A DNA stretch of 6,716 bases from an uncultured bacterium (GCA_947086625.1 CAMTZV010000085.1:1-6716), one strand, 5' to 3'; numbered from the stretch's first letter, positions 1-5,871 are shown. Translations and numbers: made by a program. Notes: a model not told the origin generated them from the sequence alone.

Positions 1-750
1 CGTGTTGCCCGCCGCGTTCGTATATCCGGTCTTGCCGCCCGTGCAGTAGTCGTAGAGATAGCTGGCATCTCCCCGGAAAGCATAGAGCATTTTGTGGTGG
101 TTGTGCAGCGGTGTCTCGTCCACATGCTTGTTTGTCGGCGGAATCGTGTACGACTTTGTGCCCGCGATGATGCGGAACGTCTCGTTGCGGTATGCCTCCG
201 CCGCGATCAGCGCCATGTCGTGAGCGCTTGTCCAATGGTCCTCGTCCGGCAGGCCGTTCGGATTGTTGAAATGGGTGTTCGTACATCCGAGGCTCTCCGC
301 GCGATCGTTCATCATCTTCGTGAAATTTTCCATCGTTCCGCCGATGTGCTCACCGATCGCCCACGCGCACTCGTTCGCCGACTCCAGCATCATGCCGTAA
401 AGGCATTCCTCCATCGTCATCTCCTCGCCGATATCGCGGCTGATGTGCGACGTATCCCCCTCGTTTTTGTACACCGCATCCTGCGAAAAGGTAACGATCT
501 CATCCATCCTCGTATGTTCGAGCGCCAGCAGCGCGGTCATAATCTTTGTGATGCTCGCGGGATAATTGACCTCGTCCATCTCGCGTTCAAAGAGGATCGT
601 ACCCGTTGAAATCTCTATGACGCACATGGAGGGCGCCTCGACCTTTGGCATCTTTGGCCACGTCTCCTTCGCGTATGCCGGTGTAGCGAGACATGATACA
701 CACAAAAGCACCGCGAACAGAGCGCTTATCGGTTTTGTTAATTTTTTCAT
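1..750 (-). CDS. D-alanyl-D-alanine carboxypeptidase (PBP5/DacF type, S11 family), 3' end outside window
   Basis: Exported penicillin-binding protein that trims the terminal D-alanine from peptidoglycan stem pentapeptides outside the membrane. The 250 visible residues begin with a signal peptide: MKKLTK, a hydrophobic stretch to about residue 22, then a likely signal peptidase I site after ATPAYA at residue 27. All three active-site motifs of the family are visible: SxxK as S66-I-T-K69 (serine nucleophile), SxN as S124-A-N126, and KTG as K240-T-G242. The open frame is uninterrupted and runs off the left edge, so the rest of the catalytic domain, the C-terminal domain and any membrane anchor are not visible. 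The ATG at 748-750 is preceded by GAGGAAACT (751-759), which supports the start. It diverges from trmB and has its own promoter. Which paralogue it is (dacA, dacB or dacF) cannot be decided from this part. Confidence 0.95.
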   Translation of the reverse strand, partial: MKKLTKPISALFAVLLCVSCLATPAYAKETWPKMPKVEAPSMCVIEISTGTILFEREMDEVNYPASITKIMTALLALEHTRMDEIVTFSQDAVYKNEGDTSHISRDIGEEMTMEECLYGMMLESANECAWAIGEHIGGTMENFTKMMNDRAESLGCTNTHFNNPNGLPDEDHWTSAHDMALIAAEAYRNETFRIIAGTKSYTIPPTNKHVDETPLHNHHKMLYAFRGDASYLYDYCTGGKTGYTNAAGNT

Positions 751-792
751 AGTTTCCTCGTTTTGGTCTTGATTTTATTTTTTTCCTATTAT

Positions 793-821
793 AGTATAAT
801 ATCCGAAAAAATGATACGCAA
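793..821 (-). promoter_or_regulatory. Probable sigma-A promoter of the carboxypeptidase gene
   Basis: Read on the minus strand there is a TTGCGT -35 box (816-821), a 17-base spacer and a TATACT -10 box (793-798), about 40 bases upstream of the ATG at 750. An overlapping TATAAT-like string follows, but its spacing to the -35 box is worse. The flanks are AT-rich. Assigned by pattern only. Confidence 0.55.
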
Positions 822-837
822 TACTTTCTTTCTATTT

Positions 838-866
838 TTGTAAAATATTTGTAACAGTTTAGCATA
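838..866 (+). promoter_or_regulatory. Possible promoter for trmB
   Basis: On the plus strand TTGTAA (838-843) is followed after 16 bases by TAGCAT (860-865). Both boxes match the consensus only partly. It lies back to back with the carboxypeptidase promoter and 60 bases upstream of the trmB ATG. A GC-rich self-complementary stretch (GGCGCGCGCC, about 881-890) lies in the presumed leader and might fold, with no known function. Confidence 0.3.
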
Positions 867-924
867 GATCACGCCGCTGGGGCGCGCGCCATTCCAGACA
901 AAGAGAAAAGGGGGAACTTTAATT

Positions 925-1587
925 ATGAGACTTCGCAATATTCCGGGGGCAGAGGAGGCGGTTGCAGCCTGCCCGTTTGTAATCCATGATCCATATTCAT
1001 TTCGGGGAAGGTGGGCGGAGATCTTTGGAAATGAGCGGCCCATCCACATCGAGGTCGGCATGGGGAAGGGTCAGTTTCTCTTTGGGCAGGCCGAGGCGAA
1101 TCCGAACGTAAATTATATTGGCATCGAGCGCTACACAAGCGTCCTTCTGCGCGCGATCCAGAAGCTCGACAATGAAAATCCTCCAAAAAACATCCGCTTT
1201 TTATGTGTTGACGCGGCAGAATTAAACGATATTTTTTCAGAAAACGAGATTTCCGGCATCTATCTTAATTTTTCCGATCCATGGCCGAAGGAGCGCCATG
1301 CGCACCGACGCCTGACGTCCGACGCATTTTTAGCGCGCTATGATAAGATTCTGATCCCGGGCGGAACGATCGAGTTTAAGACCGATAACCGCGCGCTTTT
1401 TGACTTTTCACTTGAGGAAATCGGCGTGTCGCACGCGTTCGAGGTTGTGCAGTTCACCTGTGATCTGCACCGCACACCGCAGCTTTGCGCGGGAAATATC
1501 ATGACCGAGTACGAACGGAAATTTTCAAAGCTCGGAAAACCGATCTGCAAGCTCATCGCCGTGCACAAAAAAAACGACATTGCATAG
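925..1587 (+). CDS. trmB: tRNA (guanine(46)-N7)-methyltransferase TrmB
   Basis: Cytoplasmic class I methyltransferase that transfers a methyl group from S-adenosylmethionine to N7 of G46 in the tRNA variable loop. The 220 residues match the usual bacterial length. Family signatures are visible in order: the SAM-binding loop EVGMGKGQF (43-51), GIERY (66-70) with the acidic residue that binds the SAM ribose, VDAAE (95-99), the strongly diagnostic NFSDPWPKERHAHRRLT (115-131), FKTDNR (151-156) and the C-terminal TEYERKF (194-200). The ATG is preceded by AAAAGGGGG (906-914), about ten bases upstream, which is slightly distant but usable. The MRLRNIPGAEE amino terminus is typical of clostridial TrmB as I remember it. 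It is the only plus-strand gene here, divergent from the carboxypeptidase gene and convergent with the seven-gene cluster, so it is probably transcribed alone. Confidence 0.97.
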   Translation: MRLRNIPGAEEAVAACPFVIHDPYSFRGRWAEIFGNERPIHIEVGMGKGQFLFGQAEANPNVNYIGIERYTSVLLRAIQKLDNENPPKNIRFLCVDAAELNDIFSENEISGIYLNFSDPWPKERHAHRRLTSDAFLARYDKILIPGGTIEFKTDNRALFDFSLEEIGVSHAFEVVQFTCDLHRTPQLCAGNIMTEYERKFSKLGKPICKLIAVHKKNDIA

Positions 1588-1620
1588 GCTAAATAAAAAG
1601 CCTATGCGACATCGATTTTT
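1567..1620. terminator. Hairpin between convergent units, possible bidirectional terminator
   Basis: A perfect 9-bp stem GCATAGGCT (1582-1590) / AGCCTATGC (1599-1607) encloses an 8-base loop and overlaps the trmB stop codon (1585-1587). For plus-strand transcripts a T5 run lies at 1616-1620, 8 bases after the stem. For minus-strand transcripts, T8 (complement of 1567-1574) lies 7 bases after the stem. The gap between stem and T run is longer than in a textbook rho-independent terminator, so efficiency is uncertain. The position between two converging units supports the reading. Confidence 0.5.
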
Positions 1621-1739
1621 CTGTTCCTGCAAACACAGAGTCCGGCGCTGCGGCCCGCTTCAGGAGAAGTGCTGCTGTATCTACGCCTCGTTTCAGGAAA
1701 TTATAAGACTCTTAAACTGCATTTAAGGGAAACGCTGCT
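1608..1739. other. Non-coding spacer between trmB and the cluster end
   Basis: About 130 bases with no credible gene. It contains a short AT-rich inverted repeat, CTTAAA / TTTAAG around CTGCA (about 1711-1727), and a small CTTC-AGGA-GAAG motif near 1660-1671. Neither is followed by a convincing T run on the minus strand, so the cluster may end at the hairpin centred near 1595 instead. Confidence 0.5.
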
Positions 1740-2873
1740 TCACGTCACAAATTCGGCACAGGAAACGCCTTCATCAGCATTTCCCTGAAGCGCGAGATCC
1801 ACATGCAGCGGCTCCCGCCTTTTCCACAAATACGAGATGTACCAGTCGCGCACGGGTGTCGGCTCAAAAAAGAGCGGCGAGCAGATACTCCGCGTCCGGA
1901 CGCCCGAATCCGCTTTACCCGCCAGAAAGACAGAGGTCGGCCCGCTGCTGCCGCCGATGATCGCCACCGCGGCCGCCGCTTTATCGCCCGTCTCCCGCGT
2001 AATCGGGGAATCCCCCTTTGTCCGCGCCTTTAAGAGATAGCTGTTCGGGGGAAGCTCCGGCTTTGTGTAGTACGTCACCGACTCGTAATGCGTCGGATAG
2101 ACCATCTCCTCACCGAGCAGCTTTAACGTTTCCTCCGCCATCTCCTGTGCCTCCACGCGCGTGATGCACAGCGTAAACGGCTCCCCCGTGACGGCATGGG
2201 TCAGCGGGATTTCCTGCTCTTCCCCGGTCAGATGAAAATGCGCTCCGGGCAGCGTAACCTCGTCCTCGTCAAAAACTGCCGTAAGGCCCGTAAGATCCTC
2301 GCAGTGCCCCTCGTCCCAGTCATACTGCGCGCGGCTTAACACCCATCCGTAATCCGTATCCAGACCGTAATGCGTCACGCACATCAGGGAAACCGGATCG
2401 TTTTTCATATCCGCAGCATCCACACAATCCGGCACATAGGTGAGCGTGCTGCTTCCTCGCGACGGAAGCTCCCGCTCACCCCGCAAAAGCTTTACATGCA
2501 CATGCGGCCCGGTCGGATTGTCGAGCTGGATGCGCGCAAAGCGCTCCTCGTTAAAATTGTCGCCGTCAAAGCCCTCCGCCTGATAGTGCTGCGTAAATTC
2601 CTGCAATGCCTTCGGATCGATTCTCTTGCAGTAATCCAGCACAAGCCCGCCGGGGCACGTATAGCACGATAAGAGCTTCCACGTCTCACCATACCACTCG
2701 ATACTCTGATCGATACGGCGCTCCGTCGTTTCCATCATAGGCGTCCGGCTCTCCTCCATCCCCTCAAACGCAGGCTGTTCCGATGTATCCTCCGGCTCGC
2801 ACTGTCCTCCGTAAGCCTCTATGTACTGGCTTCCCCAAAAATTTTCCTCGAATAAGACCTTCCACCCGCTCAA
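1740..2873 (-). CDS. Conserved-looking protein of unknown function with a C-terminal GGSSGPTSVFLAG motif; TTG start
   Basis: Not a family I recognise. The 377 residues are acidic and hydrophilic, with no signal peptide or membrane helix, so probably cytosolic. The only recognisable segment is AAAAVAIIGGSSGPTSVFLAGK (about 299-320). It resembles the GGADGPT signature of sodium-translocating decarboxylase beta subunits and the N terminus of the membrane protein encoded at 5300-5839. Here the motif aspartate is replaced by serine and no transporter helices surround it. Other visible stretches are NPTGPHVHVKLLRGE (about 118-132) and FFEPTPVRDWYISYLWKRREP near the end. The start is TTG (2871-2873), backed by AGGAGG six bases upstream. 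There is no in-frame ATG before it, because the stop of the preceding phosphatase gene lies five codons upstream in the same frame. It is the last gene of the cluster. Confidence 0.8.
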   Translation of the reverse strand: MSGWKVLFEENFWGSQYIEAYGGQCEPEDTSEQPAFEGMEESRTPMMETTERRIDQSIEWYGETWKLLSCYTCPGGLVLDYCKRIDPKALQEFTQHYQAEGFDGDNFNEERFARIQLDNPTGPHVHVKLLRGERELPSRGSSTLTYVPDCVDAADMKNDPVSLMCVTHYGLDTDYGWVLSRAQYDWDEGHCEDLTGLTAVFDEDEVTLPGAHFHLTGEEQEIPLTHAVTGEPFTLCITRVEAQEMAEETLKLLGEEMVYPTHYESVTYYTKPELPPNSYLLKARTKGDSPITRETGDKAAAAVAIIGGSSGPTSVFLAGKADSGVRTRSICSPLFFEPTPVRDWYISYLWKRREPLHVDLALQGNADEGVSCAEFVT

Positions 2874-2879
2874 CTGACG

Positions 2880-2885
2880 CCTCCT
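2880..2885 (-). promoter_or_regulatory. Shine-Dalgarno site that sets the TTG start of the 377-residue protein
   Basis: On the minus strand the order is TAG (stop of the phosphatase gene, 2888-2886), AGGAGG, CGTCAG, then TTG at 2873. The perfect site with 6-base spacing makes the TTG the best start. The next ATG in frame is tens of codons downstream and would remove conserved-looking sequence. Confidence 0.7.
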
Positions 2886-3767
2886 CTAAATCTGAATCAC
2901 AATATCCTCTTCCTTTGCAAACACGGACGCATACTGCGGCAGTCCAAACCTCCGCACAAAAAGCTCGCATTTGCACAAAAACAGGTAATACGGGTTCAAT
3001 CCGCTGTCATACAGGCTCTCGAAATTGCCCTGCCCCTTGGAAATCACAACATCCGCCGCAAGCAGCGCCTCCCGCGCCTCGGCTGAGAGCTCCTTTAGCA
3101 CCGTGCCCGGCATCGCGCTCCCGTTTCCGATACAGTGCGCCACCTGATCAAGTCCCACCTCTGCGGCATCCTCCAGTGTCGCATCGTTTAACACGTCCGC
3201 TCCGCGCACGAGCACCGTGACGGAAAGCTTCGGCCAGCGCTCCTGTAAAAGCTTCAGAAAGAGCTTGTCCAGAACGATCTCCCCGCAGTTATCGGCGGCG
3301 TAGACGAGCTGCCCGGCGTTTTTGAGATCCCTCTCAAATTTCTCATACGTCTGCCCGGAAATGTGCTCGTTGGCCGCTTTTTCCAGAATCTGTGCGAGCA
3401 CGTCCTCGTTTACGTCGTCAAGTGCGCCGAAATCAATGTAGTTTCCGGCGCACACATATTTGATACACGTATACAGAGGGTTTTCGGATGCGCGCACCTT
3501 CTGCTCCAGCGCATCCTCCTGCGCGAGCATAAGCCGATTATACCGACGCTTTAAGGCACGGTAATCAACCGTCTCCCCAAAATACGCCCGGTGCAGCCCA
3601 TCCGCCTGCATCGAAAGCCACGGAGCGGATTCCGCCTGCCCGTGCTCATATATAATTTTCAGTAATTCATGCATAAATGCAGATTTTTTCCGCTCATCCG
3701 TGCATGTTCGGATGCGCTGCTCCTGCTTTTTGATGATACAGGAGATACACGTTACATTTGCCGTCAT
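2886..3767 (-). CDS. DUF89 / ARMT1-like family protein, probable metal-dependent damage-control phosphatase
   Basis: A 293-residue protein with the hallmarks of the DUF89 family, metal-dependent phosphatases thought to hydrolyse harmful or damaged phosphometabolites; the substrate of this bacterial-type member is unknown to me. Visible motifs: an N-terminal CxxC (C7, C10) common in the archaeal/bacterial branch, AGNYIDFGA (107-115), YAADNCGEIVLDKL (156-169) with the acidic metal/phosphate-site residues, VRGADVLNDAT (187-197), ISKGQGNFESL (242-252) and the C-terminal LFLCKCELF segment. Length is normal for the family. ATG at 3765-3767 has a GAGAGGTG site overlapping the stop of the LOR-domain gene, leaving an 11-base gap and suggesting coupled translation. 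The downstream gene starts 12 bases after its TAG. Family assignment is firm, while activity and role are inferred from relatives. Confidence 0.88.
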   Translation of the reverse strand: MTANVTCISCIIKKQEQRIRTCTDERKKSAFMHELLKIIYEHGQAESAPWLSMQADGLHRAYFGETVDYRALKRRYNRLMLAQEDALEQKVRASENPLYTCIKYVCAGNYIDFGALDDVNEDVLAQILEKAANEHISGQTYEKFERDLKNAGQLVYAADNCGEIVLDKLFLKLLQERWPKLSVTVLVRGADVLNDATLEDAAEVGLDQVAHCIGNGSAMPGTVLKELSAEAREALLAADVVISKGQGNFESLYDSGLNPYYLFLCKCELFVRRFGLPQYASVFAKEEDIVIQI

Positions 3768-3778
3768 AGCGCACCTCT

Positions 3779-4246
3779 CTAATCCGGGCAGTTTGCCGCG
3801 TCGATCGCGATGACAAGCAGCATTCCCATCAGCTCGTCCTCCGGGCTTTCAAAATCGATCACATACGTGTCGCCCCAGTGAAAAAGCTCCTTTGAAATGT
3901 GGATGATCGGCCGTTCTCCCGCAAGCACATCGTAATCCCAGCCCATCAGATCACCCTGCACGCTCCACCCGTTAAAATCGATCTCGTAGCGCGGAAAGAA
4001 AAGCGTAAATTCCTTTCGGATCTCACCGATCAGGTGCCCGTTCATCTCGATCTCAAACGCGGGAAGCAGCCTGAAAAGCTTCTGATGAATGATGCCGATC
4101 TCACAGCCGTTCTCGTCGTACACGTGAAGCTGATGACCGAGCGCCAAAAACTCTGCCTTTACAAAATATTTCGGCTTTCCGGCCTCATCGTAGATGTCAT
4201 ACGAATCCGTCCAGGAAAATACCCTCTGTTTGATCAATAACCGCAT
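3779..4246 (-). CDS. LURP-one-related (LOR / YxjI-like) protein
   Basis: A 155-residue protein of the LURP-one-related family, which has a tubby-like beta-barrel fold with a central helix. Bacterial members such as Bacillus YxjI have no firmly established function. The pattern is typical: short beta-strand segments with MRLLIKQRVFSWTDSYDIYDEAGKPKYFVKAEF at the N terminus, paired hydrophobic/aromatic strands (LHVYDENGCEIGIIHQKLF, EIRKEFTLFFPRYEI), GWSVQGDLMGWDYDV, the diagnostic HISKELFHWGDTYVIDF and a final hydrophobic helix-like LLVIAIDAANC. No signal peptide. Length fits a single complete domain. The ATG has only a modest GGAG (complement of 4252-4255) five bases upstream, and lies 15 bases after the stop of the flavin reductase gene. 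Family placement is by recognised pattern. A lipid or membrane-surface role, as in the related tubby/scramblase fold, is speculation. Confidence 0.85.
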   Translation of the reverse strand: MRLLIKQRVFSWTDSYDIYDEAGKPKYFVKAEFLALGHQLHVYDENGCEIGIIHQKLFRLLPAFEIEMNGHLIGEIRKEFTLFFPRYEIDFNGWSVQGDLMGWDYDVLAGERPIIHISKELFHWGDTYVIDFESPEDELMGMLLVIAIDAANCPD

Positions 4247-4261
4247 AGCCGCTCCGATCCG

Positions 4262-4861
4262 TTACAGCGGCTTAAAATCCGAAGCCGGATGCTTGCACCA
4301 CGGGCAGATAAAATCATCGGGGAGCGTCTCTCCCTCATAGACATACCCGCACACCGTACAGATAAAGCCCTTCTTGGGCGCAGCCTTCGGCGCCTGCTTG
4401 ATATTTTTCTGATAGTACGCGTAGGTGACGGAAGGGTCGTCGCCAAGCACTTTCGCATCCGTCACGTCCGCTAAAAAGAGCGTGTGCGTGCCGAGATCCA
4501 CCGTGCTGACCACCTTCGCAGAAATCATGGCGTTTGTCTCCTCCGTCAGATAAATGACGCCGTTGTCCGCGCGGGAAAACGTAATTTCCTTTGTCTTGTC
4601 CACATTCGCGCCGCTCTGGAAGCCCCAATGACGATACGTGTCAAAGCTGGACTTCTCCGTCAGAACGGACACGTTAAATACACCCGTCCGCAGGATCATA
4701 TCGTGCGTATAATTTTTCTTATTAACCGCGATTGTGATGCAGTTCGGCTCGGTCGTCACCTGAATTGCGGTATTGATGATGCAGCCGTTATCCTTGCCGT
4801 CCTCCCTCGCCGTCAAGACGAATAAGCCATAGCTTAAACGATACATTGCCTGATTGTCCAT
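4262..4861 (-). CDS. Flavin reductase-like protein with C-terminal short rubredoxin domain
   Basis: A 199-residue two-domain redox protein. Residues 1 to about 155 form an FMN-binding flavin-reductase (split-barrel) domain: MYRLSYGLFVLTAREDGKDNGCIINTAIQVTTEPNCITIAVNKKNYT is characteristic. A lysine/alanine/proline linker (KQAPKAAPKKG) leads to a rubredoxin domain with cysteines 168, 171, 186 and 189 (CxxCGYVYEG ... CPWCKHP). The 14 residues between the two CxxC pairs mark the short rubrerythrin-type form, not classical rubredoxin with about 29. The layout resembles the high-molecular-weight rubredoxin (Hrb) of Moorella, which passes electrons from NADH to a flavodiiron protein reducing NO or O2. 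No flavodiiron gene is visible here. The start is the ATG at 4861, with a near-perfect AAAGGAGGT seven bases upstream. An in-frame ATG at 4936 would overlap the preceding gene and lacks a ribosome site. Confidence 0.9.
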   Translation of the reverse strand: MDNQAMYRLSYGLFVLTAREDGKDNGCIINTAIQVTTEPNCITIAVNKKNYTHDMILRTGVFNVSVLTEKSSFDTYRHWGFQSGANVDKTKEITFSRADNGVIYLTEETNAMISAKVVSTVDLGTHTLFLADVTDAKVLGDDPSVTYAYYQKNIKQAPKAAPKKGFICTVCGYVYEGETLPDDFICPWCKHPASDFKPL

Positions 4862-4868
4862 ACGATCA

Positions 4869-4878
4869 ACCTCCTTTT
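4869..4878 (-). promoter_or_regulatory. Strong Shine-Dalgarno site fixing the start of the flavin reductase-rubredoxin gene
   Basis: The minus strand reads AAAAGGAGGT ending seven bases before ATG 4861. The site overlaps the final base of the TGA stop (4880-4878) of the cofactor-binding protein gene. It argues against the longer frame starting at 4936. Confidence 0.8.
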
Positions 4879-5270
4879 CAATGGCAGCTGTGCTCTCCGC
4901 AGCCGTGATCTCCGCAGCTGTGCTCCTCACTCTCATGGTGATGGCTGCACGTCGTATCCGGGTCGTAGTCCAGATTTCCGGCTAAAAACGCCTCCACCTG
5001 CGCGTCCGCATCGCCGCTTGCGCCGGGATACAGCTTGATTCCTGCCTCCGCCAGAGCCGCGCGTGCGCCGCCGCCGATCCCGCCGCAGATAAGCACATCC
5101 ACGCCGCCCCCAAACAAAAAGCCGGCCAGCGCGCCGTGACCCTGTCCGTTCGTGCCGACAACCTCGGAGGAAACTATTTTTTTGTCCTCCACCTCATACA
5201 CCTTGAACTGCTCGGTATGCCCGAAATGCTGAAATACCTGTCCATCCTCATAAGTAACCGCTATCTTCAT
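4878..5270 (-). CDS. NifX/NifB-type dinitrogenase iron-molybdenum cofactor domain protein with His/Cys-rich tail
   Basis: A 130-residue protein. Residues 1 to about 100 are a single dinitrogenase iron-molybdenum cofactor domain (PF02579 type): MKIAVTYEDGQVFQHFGHTEQFKVYEV, then NGQGHGALAGFLFGGGVDVLICGGIGGGARAALAEAGIKLYPGASGDADAQVEAFLAGNL. Such stand-alone domains bind iron-sulfur or molybdenum-iron clusters in nitrogenase assembly, but are widespread in non-fixing anaerobes, where their role is unclear. No nitrogenase gene is present, so nitrogen fixation should not be inferred. The last 23 residues hold 4 cysteines (108, 119, 124, 129) and 7 histidines (110-112, 117, 122, 127, 130), ending in three [GE][ED]H[SG]C pentapeptides. 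That tail is a likely transition-metal ligand. ATG 5270 has AAAGGAGG nine bases upstream. It sits 29 bases after the membrane-protein gene and 16 before the flavin reductase gene. Confidence 0.9.
   Translation of the reverse strand: MKIAVTYEDGQVFQHFGHTEQFKVYEVEDKKIVSSEVVGTNGQGHGALAGFLFGGGVDVLICGGIGGGARAALAEAGIKLYPGASGDADAQVEAFLAGNLDYDPDTTCSHHHESEEHSCGDHGCGEHSCH
4884..4928 (-). repeat. Three tandem 15-bp units coding for the metal-binding-like pentapeptides
   Basis: Three adjacent 15-base units begin at 4884, 4899 and 4914 (plus strand GCAGCTGTGCTCTCC, GCAGCCGTGATCTCC, GCAGCTGTGCTCCTC). They differ from each other at two or three positions. They encode, on the minus strand, EEHSC, GDHGC and GEHSC at the C terminus of the cofactor-domain protein. 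The unit length is a multiple of three, so copy number could change without a frameshift. Confidence 0.85.
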
Positions 5271-5299
5271 GCTTGATTTCCTCCTTTATAAAACCAGAC

Positions 5300-5839
5300 T
5301 TAAAGCTCTTCCTCATCCTCTTCCGGTTCCTCCCACACGATCAGCTTTATCTTTTCCTGCTGCACGTGCGTATGGCTCACCGCAAAAACGACTGCGCTCG
5401 CCAGCAGCAGCCAGTGATGCAGCGTTACGGCGCATAGCAAATAGACAATGCACGGAATCTCCACAAGAATCAGTCTGCGCTCCCTCGTCTGCCTTTTTCT
5501 ATATAATAACCAGATGATCCAATATGCAATCACCAGAGCAGCGTTTCCGAACAGATACAGGAAAAACGCCCACATCGAGTGAAAGCCTTCCTTTGACACG
5601 CCAAGCTGAAAGATCATGAGCAGCATCGTCGTAATGCGCGTCACCTTCTCCACACTGTCAACCCAGCTCTTAATATAACAGCCCGTCGTCTCCTGTTTTC
5701 TTACGGTAAAAAAAATATTCGGCAGGAGCAGCAGCGCCACGATGATAAGTCCCATCAGGCTAAGCCACCCCATGCCAAGCTCTCCCGCCAGAAAGACCCG
5801 GGTCGGACCATCTGCCGAACCGATCGAACCCAAATCCAT
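5300..5839 (-). CDS. Integral membrane protein of unknown function with N-terminal GSADGPTRVFLAG motif
   Basis: A 179-residue protein. Hydrophobic segments near residues 25-45, 66-82, 90-112, 124-140 and 142-156 suggest about five membrane helices. Charged loops include YRKRQTRERR (113-122), and the C terminus is a strongly acidic tail EEPEEDEEEL (170-179). The first 22 residues, MDLGSIGSADGPTRVFLAGELG, resemble the GGADGPT signature of sodium-translocating decarboxylase beta subunits (OadB/GcdB), but the protein is far shorter and otherwise unlike them. An automatic decarboxylase label would be misleading. The start is ambiguous. GGGAGG ends only one base before ATG 5839, too close for good initiation, while TTG at codon 3 (5833) lies seven bases from it, so translation may begin at Leu3. 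It lies 32 bases after the AIM24-type gene. Function unknown. Confidence 0.82.
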   Translation of the reverse strand: MDLGSIGSADGPTRVFLAGELGMGWLSLMGLIIVALLLLPNIFFTVRKQETTGCYIKSWVDSVEKVTRITTMLLMIFQLGVSKEGFHSMWAFFLYLFGNAALVIAYWIIWLLYRKRQTRERRLILVEIPCIVYLLCAVTLHHWLLLASAVVFAVSHTHVQQEKIKLIVWEEPEEDEEEL

Positions 5840-5840
5840 A

Positions 5841-5846
5841 CCTCCC
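5841..5846 (-). promoter_or_regulatory. Shine-Dalgarno site favouring a TTG start at 5833 over ATG 5839
   Basis: The minus strand reads GGGAGG, T, then ATGGATTTG. Spacing is 1 base to the ATG and 7 bases to the in-frame TTG, and no other ribosome site lies between this one and the upstream gene. The choice changes the protein by two residues only. Confidence 0.5.
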
Positions 5847-5871
5847 TAAGCAATCTTAAACTCACCGGACT

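Noticed and set aside
94..609. Plus-strand open frame of 171 codons
   Set aside because: It lies entirely antisense to the carboxypeptidase gene, whose signal peptide and three active-site motifs are clear, and its arginine/histidine-rich product looks like a shadow.
701..710. Lipobox in the carboxypeptidase signal peptide (cysteine 20)
   Set aside because: The residues before the cysteine (CVS) do not fit a lipobox, and the ATPAYA site downstream is a normal signal peptidase I site.
2783..3220. Plus-strand open frame of 145 codons
   Set aside because: Proline/arginine-rich low-complexity product antisense to the phosphatase gene and the start of the 377-residue gene, with no family resemblance.
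4884..4928. CRISPR-like array
   Set aside because: The 15-bp units are directly adjacent without spacers and encode a protein tail in frame.
4862..4936. Longer flavin reductase starting at 4936
   Set aside because: It would overlap the tail-coding repeats of the preceding gene, and its product (STAAEITAAEST) is a frame shadow of those repeats.
4878..5270. Nitrogen fixation locus
   Set aside because: A NifX-type domain alone is common in non-fixing anaerobes, and no nifH, nifD, nifK, nifE, nifN or radical-SAM nifB gene is present.
5774..5824. A real sodium-translocating decarboxylase beta subunit gene
   Set aside because: Only the short GPT signature matches. The protein has 179 residues and about five helices, against roughly 370 or more residues and many helices in the true subunit, and no alpha or gamma subunit gene is nearby.
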